A stretch of 64,000 nt of DNA, from assembly GCA_963751245.1 (NCBI GenBank), contig CAVVTR010000012.1:62001-126000 (forward strand), in the 5' to 3' direction. The DNA comes from CAVVTR01 sp963751245 (GTDB taxonomy: Bacteria; Acidobacteriota; Thermoanaerobaculia; Thermoanaerobaculales; Thermoanaerobaculaceae). The notes under the pieces are model-generated. The model saw only the letters and a list, made by a program, of their open reading frames with translations. It ran no database searches and had not been told where the DNA came from. The position numbers and the translations under genes are program-made. Shown in pieces: positions 48,895-59,650 of this stretch; the first letter of the stretch is position 1, and the number at the start of each line of letters is the position of its first letter.

Positions 48895-50256
48895 ATGGAC
48901 TACCCGATCTGGAACGTCGCGCTCGGCGGCGGCGTGCTCATCGGCATCGTGGCCATCGCCCACGTGCTGGTGTCCCACTTCGCCGTCGGTGGCGGGCTGG
49001 CGCTCGCCTACGTGGAGACGAGGGCCGTCCGCCGCAAGGACCCGGCGCTGCGGTCCCTGGCGAAGAGGACGTCGCTCATCCTCATCCTGGTGTCCACCGT
49101 GTTCGGGGCCATCAGCGGGGTGGGCATCTGGGTGACCATCGGCCTGGTCAACCCCGCCGCCACCTCGGCCCTCATCCACAACTACGTCTGGGGCTGGGCC
49201 ATCGAGTGGGCGTTCTTCATCCTCGAGGTGGCCACCGCCATCGCGTACTATGCCACCTGGGACAAGGTCAGGCCGCGCACCCACCTGCTCCTCATCTGGC
49301 TGTACGCCATCTCGGCGTACATGTCGCTGGTGATCATCCAGGGCATCCTGGCGTTCATGCTGACGCCGGGGCGCTGGGTCGAGACTCACACCTTCTGGGA
49401 CGGCTTCCTCAACCCGTCCTACGTGCCGGGCCTGGTGCTGCGCACCGGCATCGCGCTCCTCCTCGCCGGCGCCTACATGATGTTCGCGGCGCTGCGCGAG
49501 TCCGATCCGGCGGCGCGGGTCCGCCTGGTGCGGTTGCTCGCCGTCCTCGAGGTGGCGGGCGTGCTCGTGGCGTACGGCGGCTACCGGTGGTGGGAGGCCG
49601 TGCTGCCGGAGTCGGTGCGCTCCCTCTTCCTGGGTGCGACCCCGATCATCGCCGCCCTCGGCTCGACCCGTCATCTGCTGCTGTGGGCCCTCACCGCGTT
49701 CCTGGTCCTGAGCGTGTTCGCCCTGCTCCTGCCGCGGGTGCAGGTCTGGCCCGTGGCGCTGGTGGCGCTGCTGGCGGCGTTCGTCTTCTTCGGGGGGTAC
49801 GAGCGGGTGCGGGAAGGGGCGCGCAAGCCCTTCGTCATCCGTGACTACATGTTCTCCAACGGCATCCTGGTCAAGGACATCGCCCGCCTCGACAAGGAAG
49901 GCGTGCTCTCGCAGGCCGTGTGGGTGGCGCGGGAGGACGACGGGACGACGGTGGGCCGCGGGAGGGCCGTGTTCCGCGCCGAGTGCGAGTCCTGCCACAC
50001 CGTGGACGGCTACCTCTCGATCCGCAAAATCGTGGCGCCCGTCGATCCGGACATGCTCTCGGGAATCATCGGCGCGCTGCGCGACGAGGGCAACGAGTAC
50101 ACCTCCGGGACGTACGTCCACCAGGGCCACGTGGACACCGACAAGCTCGACTACCCCTACATGCCGCCATTCATCGGCACCGACGGGGAGATGGAGGCGC
50201 TGACCGCCTACCTCCTCACGCTGAAGCCGGCGCAGACCGCGGAGGTGACGCGATGA
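48895..50256 (+). CDS. Cytochrome bd-like oxidase subunit I with fused cytochrome c domain
   Basis: 453 residues. About eight or nine membrane segments (within 10-300) with conserved-looking histidines H23 and H28 (AHVLVSHFAVGGGLAL), H95 and H260 (STRHLLLW), resembling CydA-type haem b helices, although the long quinone Q-loop of classical CydA is absent. A C-terminal cytochrome c domain (about 350-445) has CESCH (364-368) and a Met ligand in MPPF (423-426). This suggests electrons enter from a c-type cytochrome or pass through the fused haem c, as in cytochrome c-linked branches of the bd superfamily. GGAGGAGG before the ATG. It overlaps the next gene by four bases. Confidence 0.7.
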   Translation: MDYPIWNVALGGGVLIGIVAIAHVLVSHFAVGGGLALAYVETRAVRRKDPALRSLAKRTSLILILVSTVFGAISGVGIWVTIGLVNPAATSALIHNYVWGWAIEWAFFILEVATAIAYYATWDKVRPRTHLLLIWLYAISAYMSLVIIQGILAFMLTPGRWVETHTFWDGFLNPSYVPGLVLRTGIALLLAGAYMMFAALRESDPAARVRLVRLLAVLEVAGVLVAYGGYRWWEAVLPESVRSLFLGATPIIAALGSTRHLLLWALTAFLVLSVFALLLPRVQVWPVALVALLAAFVFFGGYERVREGARKPFVIRDYMFSNGILVKDIARLDKEGVLSQAVWVAREDDGTTVGRGRAVFRAECESCHTVDGYLSIRKIVAPVDPDMLSGIIGALRDEGNEYTSGTYVHQGHVDTDKLDYPYMPPFIGTDGEMEALTAYLLTLKPAQTAEVTR

Positions 50257-51350
50257 CGACCAGCCTCATCCCGGCCCTCGATCCCGCTCCCATCCCCGGG
50301 CCCCCGTGGCTGTTCACGGTGCTGTGGGTGGTGACGTTCCTGGTCCACCTCGTCCTCATGAACGCGGCCCTGGGCGGCGCTCTGCTCGGCGCCCTGGCCG
50401 GCGGCGCCGCCCCCGGGCGCCGCGAGCTGCGCTCCCTCGCGGTGGGCATCAACTCCTGGGCCATCGCTCTGGCGATCACCTTCGGAATCGCGCCGCTGCT
50501 GTTCGTCCAGGTGCTGCTCGGCCGCTTCTTCTACACCGCGACGATCCTCGTGGCGTGGGCCTGGCTGGGCATGCTCGGCGTCCTCACCGTCGCCTACTAC
50601 CTCAACTACGTGGCCAAGTTCCGGCTCAAGGCTGGGCGCGGCGTCACCGGCGTGCTGTGGGGCGAGGCCGTCTGCTTCCTCGCCGTCGCCGCCGTCCAGG
50701 TGACGGTGAACCTCCTCCACATGCAGCCGGGACGCTGGCCCGCCGTGGCCGCGAGCCCGTGGTCGGCGCTGGCCGACCCGGCGTTCGTCCCGCGCTACCT
50801 GCACTTCGTTCTGGCGGCGGTCGCCCTGTCCGGTGCGGTCCTGGCGTTCGCGGCGGTTCGCTTCACTTCTCTCGGCGATCCCGCCGCCCGCAACGGCATG
50901 GCGCGCTTCGGCCTCCGGGCGGCCCTGGCGGCCACCGTCCTGCAGCTCGTGGACGGCTTCTGGCTACTGCTGGCCCTGCCCGAGGGCGTGTTGCGCGACT
51001 TCATGCGCTCCGGAGCCGTCACCATGGTGCCCCTCGCCCTGGCCATCCTGGCCGGCGTGTTCCTCTTGGTGGTCGCGGCGGGAATCGGCGAGCCGCTGGC
51101 CCAGGCCGCCAAGGTACGGCGGGTGTCGGAGCTCATTGTCGGCGCCGTGCTCTTCATGGTGGTGACGCGCCAGCAGATCCGGGCGCTGTACCTGGCCGCG
51201 GCCAGGGCCGGCGAGAACCAGGCGGTGGCGCCGCAGTGGGGCGTCTTCGCCCTGTTCCTCGTGGTCTTCCTCGCCGCGGTGGCGGCGACGGTCTACGGGC
51301 TCGTGCGGGCGGCCAGGGACCGGCCGGCCCCGGGCGAGGAGGCCGCCTGA
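50253..51350 (+). CDS. Cytochrome bd-like membrane subunit II
   Basis: 365 residues, about nine membrane segments, no soluble domain. Histidines H32 (FLVHLVLMNAALGG) and those in NLLHMQPGR and RYLHFVLAA could bind haem. Its helices resemble those of the preceding subunit more than classical CydB, so both subunits may descend from one ancestor. ATG overlapping the upstream stop (ATGA). No CydX or CydDC assembly genes are nearby. Probably the partner in a terminal oxidase or other haem redox enzyme; oxygen reduction is not proven by sequence. Confidence 0.65.
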   Translation: MTTSLIPALDPAPIPGPPWLFTVLWVVTFLVHLVLMNAALGGALLGALAGGAAPGRRELRSLAVGINSWAIALAITFGIAPLLFVQVLLGRFFYTATILVAWAWLGMLGVLTVAYYLNYVAKFRLKAGRGVTGVLWGEAVCFLAVAAVQVTVNLLHMQPGRWPAVAASPWSALADPAFVPRYLHFVLAAVALSGAVLAFAAVRFTSLGDPAARNGMARFGLRAALAATVLQLVDGFWLLLALPEGVLRDFMRSGAVTMVPLALAILAGVFLLVVAAGIGEPLAQAAKVRRVSELIVGAVLFMVVTRQQIRALYLAAARAGENQAVAPQWGVFALFLVVFLAAVAATVYGLVRAARDRPAPGEEAA

Positions 51351-51410
51351 GGCGCTCGCGAGAGGAGCCCAGCGAGGGGCCGGGGGATCCCCGGCCCCCC
51401 GTCGTCTCCG

Positions 51411-52460
51411 TCAGGCGGACAGCACACCCCGGGCGGCCGCCAGGGCGGCCGTGACGTCGGCGTCGCCGATCTCGTAGTGCGTGACCATGCGCACGTCGGT
51501 GGGGCCGAACGCGCCGCACAGGACGCCGCGCTCCTTCAGGCCGGTGACCAGCCGCTGCGCCGGGGTCAGCTCGCGGGGGCCCGGGACCCGTTCGGGGCGC
51601 AGGCGGAACACGACGATGTTGCTGTGGATGGCGGCGGGGTCGACGTCCACGGCGGGCAGCCCGGCGAGCCCCTCGGCCAGGGCGGCGGCGCGGCGGTGGT
51701 CCTCGCCGAGGCGGTCGACCATCTCGGTGAGGGAGACGATCCCCGCGGCGGCGAGTACGCCGACCTGGCGCATGCCGCCGCCGAAGAGCTTGCGCACCCG
51801 GCGGGCCTCGGCGACGAGGTCGGCGTCGCCCACCAGCAGGGAGCCGACGGGGGAGGCCAGGCCCTTGGACAGGCAGAACATCACCGTGTCGCAGCCCACT
51901 GCCAGCTCCGCGGCGGAAGTGCCGAGGGCGGCGGCGGCGTTGAAGAGGCGGGCGCCGTCCAGGTGGACCTTGAGGCCGTGGTCGTGCGCCACGGCGGCGA
52001 GGGCGCGGGTGCGGGCCGCGTCCATGGGCAGGCCCGACCACAGGTTGTGGGTGTTCTCGAGGCAGAGCAGGCGGGTCGGGGTCTGGTAGCTCACCGGCGG
52101 GTGGATCGCGGCCTCCACCTGGGCGGGCTCCAGGAAGCCGCCGGCGGTGGTCAGCGGACGGGGCAGAGCGCCCGACCACACGGCCATCGCGCCCATCTCG
52201 AAGTTGAAGATGTGTCCCCGGGCCTCGATGATCACCTCGCTGCCCGGGTGGGTGTGGAGGTGGACGGCGATCTGGTTCCCCATGGTGCCGGTGGGCACGA
52301 AGACGGAGGCCTCGCGGCCCAGCCGCCCGGCCGCCAGCTCCTCCAGGCGGCGTACGGTGGGATCCTCGTCGTAGACGTCGTCGCCGACCTCGGCGTCGGC
52401 CATGGCCCGGCGCATCGCCGGCGTGGGGTGTGTCACGGTGTCTGAGCGGAGATCGATCAT
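51411..52460 (-). CDS. ltaE: Low-specificity L-threonine aldolase
   Basis: PLP enzyme that splits threonine or allo-threonine into glycine and acetaldehyde. 349 residues beginning with the canonical MIDLRSDTVTHPT; DDVYDEDPT, the VHLDGARLFN strand and the PLP lysine in FCLSKGLASPVGS are all present. ATG 52460 matches family starts exactly; a second ATG at 52472 has a better GGGGAAG but adds four residues. Minus-strand TATGAT ends seven bases before 52460, which fits a leaderless start. Divergent from the M16 peptidase gene, sharing the promoter region. Confidence 0.93.
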   Translation of the reverse strand: MIDLRSDTVTHPTPAMRRAMADAEVGDDVYDEDPTVRRLEELAAGRLGREASVFVPTGTMGNQIAVHLHTHPGSEVIIEARGHIFNFEMGAMAVWSGALPRPLTTAGGFLEPAQVEAAIHPPVSYQTPTRLLCLENTHNLWSGLPMDAARTRALAAVAHDHGLKVHLDGARLFNAAAALGTSAAELAVGCDTVMFCLSKGLASPVGSLLVGDADLVAEARRVRKLFGGGMRQVGVLAAAGIVSLTEMVDRLGEDHRRAAALAEGLAGLPAVDVDPAAIHSNIVVFRLRPERVPGPRELTPAQRLVTGLKERGVLCGAFGPTDVRMVTHYEIGDADVTAALAAARGVLSA

Positions 52461-52466
52461 GGCGGG

Positions 52467-52473
52467 TATCATA
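52467..52473. promoter_or_regulatory. Overlapping back-to-back -10 elements
   Basis: The heptamer TATCATA reads TATCAT on the plus strand (52467-52472, for the M16 gene, followed by AAGGAG and the ATG) and TATGAT on the minus strand (52473-52468, for ltaE). One near-symmetric site may drive both genes. Confidence 0.5.
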
Positions 52474-52493
52474 GCTTCCCCGAAGGAGTCGGA

Positions 52494-55118
52494 ATGAGCG
52501 AGGCATTTTCGGTGACGGCGGCGAAAGGGCGCATGGAGGAGCTGCGGCTCGAGGCGAACGGGCTGCGGGTGCTCCTGGTCCACGAGCCCGACGTGCCGGT
52601 GGTGGCGGTGTGCGTCGTGTACCACGTGGGCTCGCGCAACGAGGCGGTGGGGCACACGGGATCCACGCACCTGCTCGAGCACCTCATGTTCAAGGGCTCG
52701 CGCGCGTTCGACCCGGCCGAGGGGCGCGGCGCGGCGCGGGTCCTGGAGCGCGTGGGGGCCTCCTTCAACGCCACCACGTGGCTGGACCGCACCAACTACT
52801 ACGAGACGCTCCCCGCGGAGCACGTCGACCTCGCCCTCGCGCTGGAGGCCGACCGGATGCGGTTCGCGCTGCTGCGGGACGAGGACCTGCGCTCAGAGAT
52901 GACCGTGGTGCGGAACGAGTTCGAGCGCGGTGAGAACGACCCCTTCGACGTGCTCCTCAAGGAGTCCTTTGCGGTGGCGTTCAGGGAGCACCCCTACCAC
53001 CACCCCACCATCGGCTGGCGGAGCGACATCGAGAACGTCACCATCGACCGCCTCCGCGGCTTCTACGACACGTTCTACTACCCGGACAACGCGACGCTGG
53101 TCCTGGTGGGCTCCTTCGACCGCGACGAGGCGCTGGCCCGCGTCGCGCACCACTTCTCTCCGCTGCCGGCCGCGCCGCGGCCGGTTCCGGCGGTGATCAC
53201 CGAGGAGCCGCCGCAGCAGGGGGAGCGGAGGTTCGTGATCCGGCGCTCCGGCGAGGTGGGCTGGGTGGTCACCTCCTGGCGGACGCCGGCCGCCACCCAC
53301 GGTGACACCCACGCCCTCGCGGTCCTCGCCGACGGTCTCGCCTCGGGGGTCACGTCCCGGCTCTACCAGCGGCTGGTCGAGACCGGCCGGTGCCTCGACG
53401 TCCAGGCGGTGGCGTGGCAGCTCCGCGACCCGGGGTTGTTCCAGGTCTTCGCCTCCCTCAACGGCGACGCCACCCATGACGCGGTCGAGCGAGCGATCCG
53501 GGAGGAGCTGGAGGGCATCGCGCGGGACGGGCTCACGGCCGACGAGCTGGAGCGCGCGAAGGTGCAGGTCGAGGCGCAGACGGCGTATCACCGGGACTCC
53601 CCCGCCCAGGTGGCGGCGGCCCTGACCGAGGCGATCTCGTGCGCCGACTGGCGCTTCTACCTGGACTATCCGGAGAAGATCAGGGCGGTCAGCGGCGACG
53701 ACATCGTCGAGGTCGCCCGCCGCACCTTCCACGAAGACTCCATGTCCGTCGGGACCTTCGTGCCGAGAAAGGGCGGCGGAGCCCGCGGTGCGGCCGCGCC
53801 GCCGCAGCCGGGGCTCCGCCCGCGGCCGTGCGGGTGGCGCAGCACCGTGGCGGCCGGCGTGCGGGAGACCCGGCTGGCCTCCGGGGCCGAGGTCCTCGTC
53901 CTGCCCCGTCACCGCAACCCCACCGTGCACATCCACGGCTCCCTGCTCGCGGGGTTCGGCATGCGCTCCATGGACACCTGGACGGCGGCCTCGTTCCTCC
54001 CCGACATGCTCGAGCGGGGCGCCGGCACCTACTCGCGGTGGGACCTCGCGCGGGCCATCGAGGACCGGGGCATCGAGCTGGACATCTCCGGCGAGAGCTT
54101 CAACCCCCACGAGGTGTTCTTCTCCGGCCGGTGCCTCTCGCGACACCTGCCGCTGGTGCTGGAGCTGCTGGCGGCGATGCTGCGCACGCCGGCCCTGGCC
54201 GAGGAGGAGGTGGGCAAGCTCCGGCAGCTCAGGCTCGGTGAGATCCTGCAGGCGCGGGAGGACACCTTCGTGCGCGCCTTCGAGGCGTTTTCCCGGCACG
54301 TCTTCCCGCCGGGGCACCCGCACTACCGCCGGCCCTGGGAGGAGCGGCGCCACGACCTCGAGGTGCTGCGGCGCGAGGACCTCCTCGAGGCCCACGCCCG
54401 CCTCTACGGACCCGCCTCCCTCGTCATGGCCGTGGTGGGCGACTGCGAGGCGGAGACCGTGGTGACGGCGCTGGACGGCCTCTTCGCGGGTTGGGACGGG
54501 AGCGCCTCCGCCGTGCCGGAGGTCGCCCGCCTGAGCGCCGCGGCCGTCGAGCCGGGAGAGGTCCTCGACCCCATGCCGGAGAAGCCGAGCCTGGACGTGG
54601 TGATGGGCCATCCCGGAGGCCTGCGCCGCCGCGACCCCGACTTCCTCGGGGCCATGCTGGGCAACGCCGTGCTCGGCCAGTCCACCCTGTCGTCCCGGCT
54701 CGGGCGGCGGCTCCGGGACACCGAGGGGTTGACCTACGGGGTGGTCTCGCGGTTCATGGGCGCCTCCCTGGTGGACGGTCCCTGGATCACCACGTTCTCG
54801 GTGGCCCCCGCCAACCGCGCCCGCGCGGTGGAGGCGGCGCGGGAGGAGATCGCGCGGCTGGTCGCCGAGGGCCCCACCGAGGAGGAGGTCGCCGACGAGC
54901 GCGCCGCCATGGCCGGTTCCTACCGGGTCGCCCTCGCCACCCCGGCGGGTGTCGCCCGGGAGCTGGCGCGGCTGCGCCGGCACGGCCTCCCGCCCGGCGA
55001 GATCGACCGGCTGCCGGAGGCGGTCCTCGCCACCGGCGCCGGGGAGGTGGCGCAGGCCCTGCGCCGGCATCTCGATCCGGACCGCCTGGTGGTGGCGGTG
55101 GCCGGAGAGCTGGAGTGA
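52494..55118 (+). CDS. M16-family zinc metallopeptidase, fused two-half form
   Basis: 874 residues, a tandem of two M16 halves. The active half (1-430) has the inverted zinc motif HLLEH (H59, E62, H63) and the downstream Glu in RNEFERG near 142. The second half (about 450-870) lacks the motif, but carries the Arg/Tyr-type GLTYGVVSRF segment near 745 that completes the clam-shell site. No obvious signal peptide, so probably cytoplasmic or exported by an unclear route. It degrades peptides or processes proteins. AAGGAG five bases before the ATG. Confidence 0.9.
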   Translation: MSEAFSVTAAKGRMEELRLEANGLRVLLVHEPDVPVVAVCVVYHVGSRNEAVGHTGSTHLLEHLMFKGSRAFDPAEGRGAARVLERVGASFNATTWLDRTNYYETLPAEHVDLALALEADRMRFALLRDEDLRSEMTVVRNEFERGENDPFDVLLKESFAVAFREHPYHHPTIGWRSDIENVTIDRLRGFYDTFYYPDNATLVLVGSFDRDEALARVAHHFSPLPAAPRPVPAVITEEPPQQGERRFVIRRSGEVGWVVTSWRTPAATHGDTHALAVLADGLASGVTSRLYQRLVETGRCLDVQAVAWQLRDPGLFQVFASLNGDATHDAVERAIREELEGIARDGLTADELERAKVQVEAQTAYHRDSPAQVAAALTEAISCADWRFYLDYPEKIRAVSGDDIVEVARRTFHEDSMSVGTFVPRKGGGARGAAAPPQPGLRPRPCGWRSTVAAGVRETRLASGAEVLVLPRHRNPTVHIHGSLLAGFGMRSMDTWTAASFLPDMLERGAGTYSRWDLARAIEDRGIELDISGESFNPHEVFFSGRCLSRHLPLVLELLAAMLRTPALAEEEVGKLRQLRLGEILQAREDTFVRAFEAFSRHVFPPGHPHYRRPWEERRHDLEVLRREDLLEAHARLYGPASLVMAVVGDCEAETVVTALDGLFAGWDGSASAVPEVARLSAAAVEPGEVLDPMPEKPSLDVVMGHPGGLRRRDPDFLGAMLGNAVLGQSTLSSRLGRRLRDTEGLTYGVVSRFMGASLVDGPWITTFSVAPANRARAVEAAREEIARLVAEGPTEEEVADERAAMAGSYRVALATPAGVARELARLRRHGLPPGEIDRLPEAVLATGAGEVAQALRRHLDPDRLVVAVAGELE

Positions 55119-55141
55119 CTCCCTGACGGGGACGCCTCTCG

Positions 55142-55170
55142 TTGACCTCGCCGGGGGCCGCGGATAGCAT
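55142..55170 (+). promoter_or_regulatory. Sigma70 promoter of recN (leaderless geometry)
   Basis: TTGACC (55142-55147), 17-base spacer, TAGCAT (55165-55170), eight bases before the ATG at 55179. No SOS box is recognisable. Confidence 0.65.
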
Positions 55171-55178
55171 CGAGGAAC

Positions 55179-56872
<1,694 letters not shown>

Positions 56873-56876
<4 letters not shown>

Positions 56877-57490
56877 CGCTGCACCTTCCCTTCACCGCGG
56901 CGGCGCACCTGCCTCTGGCGGCCGCGGCCGTCCGGGAGGTCCGGACGTCCCACGGCGTCGTTGCATTGCCCACCGAGACGTTCTACGGGCTTGCGGTGGA
57001 TCCCCGCGATCCCGGAGCGGTGGCTCGCGTCTTCGCCGTGAAGGGCCGCAGCGCCGAGAAGGCCCTGCTCGTCGTGGCCGCCTCCCTGGCGCAGCTCGAC
57101 GCGCTGGTGGTCGTTCCCGTCGGTCTCCGTGAGCGGCTCGCCGCCGCCTGGCCGGCGCCGCTGACGGTGGTCCTCCCCGTCCGGGAGCCCGTGGCGGCAG
57201 GGGCGCGGACCCTCGCGGTGCGCATCCCGGACCACCCCCTGCTGCGGGCCCTCCTCGCCCGAGTCGGGCCGCTCACGGCCACGTCGGCGAACCGGAGCGG
57301 GTCGCCTCCGGCGGCCACCGCAGACGCGGTGGGGGCCGGCCTCGGTGACGGCGTCGACCTGCTCCTCGACGGCGGCCCCACCCCCGGCGGCATGCCCTCC
57401 ACCCTCCTCGAGGCGCGGGGAGACGGGCTAAAGCTCTTACGCCGCGGCGGATGGGAGCCGCCCCCCGGGTGGGATGTGAAGACCGGGTGA
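56873..57490 (+). CDS. tsaC: L-threonylcarbamoyladenylate synthase (TsaC/Sua5/YrdC family)
   Basis: Makes threonylcarbamoyl-AMP for the t6A37 modification of ANN-decoding tRNAs. 205 residues, TsaC-size without the Sua5 extension. VVALPTETFYGLAVDP is the YrdC signature; KGRSAEKALLV aligns with the family's basic KxR segment, though the usual KPL reads KAL; LTATSANRSG near 140 is the conserved nucleotide motif. GTG start overlapping recN. Confidence 0.92.
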
Positions 57491-57773
57491 ACTTTCCACA
57501 TGTTCTGCGGAAAACCCTGCGGAAATCCATGTCGAAACCTCTTCAAGCCCCCCCGCTGCAATGGGTTATGCGACCTGCACAGAGAATTGTGCTGCCGTCT
57601 AAATAACTGATTCCAGGTGTTTTGCGTGCATCACCAGCATTGTGTGAGACTTGTAAGGCGTCCGGGCCTCCGAACTTCCACAGCCCGAGGAAACGTGAGG
57701 ACTTACACAAGCTCTTGGAGCGGCGGCGGGGCCTGTGGTAGCGTGCCGGGGTCGTGGAGGCGCGGGAAAGTCG
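57491..57773. other. Low-G+C intergenic segment with TTCCACA/TTACACA motifs
   Basis: About 280 bases, clearly A+T-richer than their neighbours, with no open frame of note. Three same-orientation sites end in YCACA-like cores: TTTCCACA (57493), CTTCCACA (57675) and CTTACACA (57702). A small hairpin GCACA/TGTGC and TAAATAAC occur between. It resembles a weak DnaA-box cluster, but no replication gene is adjacent. Confidence 0.3.
57715..57744 (+). promoter_or_regulatory. Promoter of the carbonic anhydrase-hisS operon
   Basis: TTGGAG (57715-57720), 18-base spacer, TAGCGT (57739-57744); predicted start near 57751, 23 bases before the ATG. Confidence 0.45.
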
Positions 57774-58334
57774 ATGAGAGTGCGATCGATAGCGGACAAG
57801 AAGCCCCGTTTCGGCCGGCGCACGTTCGTGGCCGCCGGGGCCGTGGTGGTGGGTGACGTCGAGCTCGCCGACGACGTCAACGTCTGGTACGGCGCCGTGC
57901 TGCGCGCGGACATCAACTTCATCCGCGTGGGCGCGAGGACCAACATCCAGGACGGGGTGGTCGTCCACGTTGACGAGCCCGACGACCCCACGGTGATCGG
58001 CGAGGACGTCACGGTGGGGCACGCCGCCGTCCTCCACGGCTGCCGGGTGGAGAACGGTGCCCTGGTGGGCATGCACGCCACGGTCCTCAACGGTGCGGTG
58101 GTCGGCGAGGGCGCCGTGGTCGCCGCCGGAGCGGTGGTCCCGCCGGGCATGCAGGTGCCTCCGCGGACGATGGTGGCGGGGGTCCCCGCCAGGGTCGTGC
58201 GCGAGGTGAGGGCGGAGGAGACGGAGCACGTGGCCAGGGGCGTGCGCAGCTACCTGGCCCTCAAGGCTCGCTACCAGGCGGAGGGGGGAGAGCAGGAGCT
58301 CGAGGACGCCGCGGACTGGGGCCGGGCGGAATGA
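57774..58334 (+). CDS. Gamma-carbonic anhydrase-like protein (left-handed beta-helix)
   Basis: 186 residues of hexapeptide repeats ([LIV]GxxxxV pattern) forming a left-handed beta-helix with a C-terminal helix. The three zinc histidines of the gamma-CA family are present at H65, H83 and H88 (VTVGHAAVLHGC). It could hydrate CO2 or only bind metal; many family members (YrdA-like) have weak or no activity. ATG 57774 gives MRVRSIADKK; a longer reading upstream crosses the promoter. Overlaps hisS by four bases (ATGA). Confidence 0.85.
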   Translation: MRVRSIADKKPRFGRRTFVAAGAVVVGDVELADDVNVWYGAVLRADINFIRVGARTNIQDGVVVHVDEPDDPTVIGEDVTVGHAAVLHGCRVENGALVGMHATVLNGAVVGEGAVVAAGAVVPPGMQVPPRTMVAGVPARVVREVRAEETEHVARGVRSYLALKARYQAEGGEQELEDAADWGRAE

Positions 58335-59614
58335 TCCAGAGGCCGCGCGGCACGCGGGACCTCCTGCCCCCGGAGAGCCGCCTGTGGAACGCCGTGGAGG
58401 CCACGGCGAGGGAGGTGTTCGGCGCCTTCGGGGCGGAGGAGATCCGCACCCCCGTCTTCGAGCCCACGGAGCTCTTCGTGCGCTCGGTGGGCGAGGCCAC
58501 CGACATCGTCCACAAGGAGATGTACACCTTCACCGACCGCAAGGGGCGCTCCCTCACCCTGCGGCCCGAGAACACCGCCGGGGTGGCCCGGGCGTGGATC
58601 GAGAACCGACTGCAGGACCGCTCCCACCCCCTGAGGCTCTACTACATCGGCCCCATGTTCCGCTACGAGCGCATGCAGCGGGGGCGCTACCGGCAGTTCG
58701 CGCAGATCGGCCTCGAGATCCTCGGCGCCGCCTCGCCCCTCGCCGACGCCGAGCTGCTGCTCGCGCTGCACGAGTTCTTCGGCCGGCTGGGGTTCGACGA
58801 CCTCGTCATCCATCTCAACAACCTCGGCGACCCCGAGGACCGCCCCCGCTACGTCGCCATGATCCGCGAGCGGCTCGAGCCCCACCGCGGCGAGCTGTGC
58901 GGGGACTGCCAGCGGCGTCTCGACGACAACCCCCTGCGCATCCTGGACTGCAAGGTGCCGCGCTGCGGGGAGCTGGCTGCGGCGCTTCCCGGCCTCGACG
59001 AGGTCGCGGGGGAGGCTTCCCGCGAGCACGTCGCCTTCGTCGAGGAGCAGCTCGCCGCCCTGGGCATTCCCTTCGTGCGCAACCCGCGCCTGGTCCGGGG
59101 CCTGGACTACTACGTGCGCACCGTGTTCGAGGTGGTCTCGCCGCAGCTCGGCACCGGCACGGTGCTGTGCGGCGGCGGTCGCTATGACCGGCTGATCTCG
59201 GACCTGGGCGGGCCGTCGCTGCCGGGTCTCGGGTTCGCCATCGGCGAGGACCGGCTGGTGGATGTGCTCCCCGAGGCGTTCCGCGCCAGGGTGCTGGCGC
59301 AGCCCTCGGTGCTCCTCGTCCCGTTGGGGGACGCCGCCGAGCGCCGGGCGCTGGTCGTGGCGCGGGAGTGGGTGCGCGCCGGGGTCCGCCTCGAGATCGA
59401 GGCCTCGGGGCGCTCCCTGAAGGCGGCGCTGCGCAAGGCCGACCGCGACGGCGTCCGCATCGTGGCCATCCTCGGCGAGGAGGAGCTCGCCGCGGGGCAG
59501 ACCACCGTGCGCGACCTCGCGCGGGGCGAACAGCATCAGATGCCGCCGGGGGCGTTCCCCGGATGGTTCTCCTCGCTGCCGAGCAGCGACCCGGGGGCAG
59601 AAGCCGCGCCCTGA
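58331..59614 (+). CDS. hisS: Histidine-tRNA ligase
   Basis: Class II aminoacyl-tRNA synthetase charging tRNA-His. 427 residues: motif 1 region from PRGTRDLLPPE, motif 2 GPMFRYERMQRGRYRQF (about 110-126), the His-specific RGLDYYVRTVFE near 256, motif 3 GLGFAIGEDR near 302, and an anticodon-binding C-terminal domain. RGLDYYVRT has V where most have T, a minor change. Overlaps the gamma-CA gene. Confidence 0.95.
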   Translation: MIQRPRGTRDLLPPESRLWNAVEATAREVFGAFGAEEIRTPVFEPTELFVRSVGEATDIVHKEMYTFTDRKGRSLTLRPENTAGVARAWIENRLQDRSHPLRLYYIGPMFRYERMQRGRYRQFAQIGLEILGAASPLADAELLLALHEFFGRLGFDDLVIHLNNLGDPEDRPRYVAMIRERLEPHRGELCGDCQRRLDDNPLRILDCKVPRCGELAAALPGLDEVAGEASREHVAFVEEQLAALGIPFVRNPRLVRGLDYYVRTVFEVVSPQLGTGTVLCGGGRYDRLISDLGGPSLPGLGFAIGEDRLVDVLPEAFRARVLAQPSVLLVPLGDAAERRALVVAREWVRAGVRLEIEASGRSLKAALRKADRDGVRIVAILGEEELAAGQTTVRDLARGEQHQMPPGAFPGWFSSLPSSDPGAEAAP

Positions 59615-59650
59615 CACCACCGACACCTCCACACGCACCGGGAGCACACC

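Noticed and set aside
57491..57773. Replication origin
   Set aside because: The DnaA-like sites are degenerate and few, and no dnaA, dnaN or gidA-type neighbour exists; kept only as a low-interest observation.
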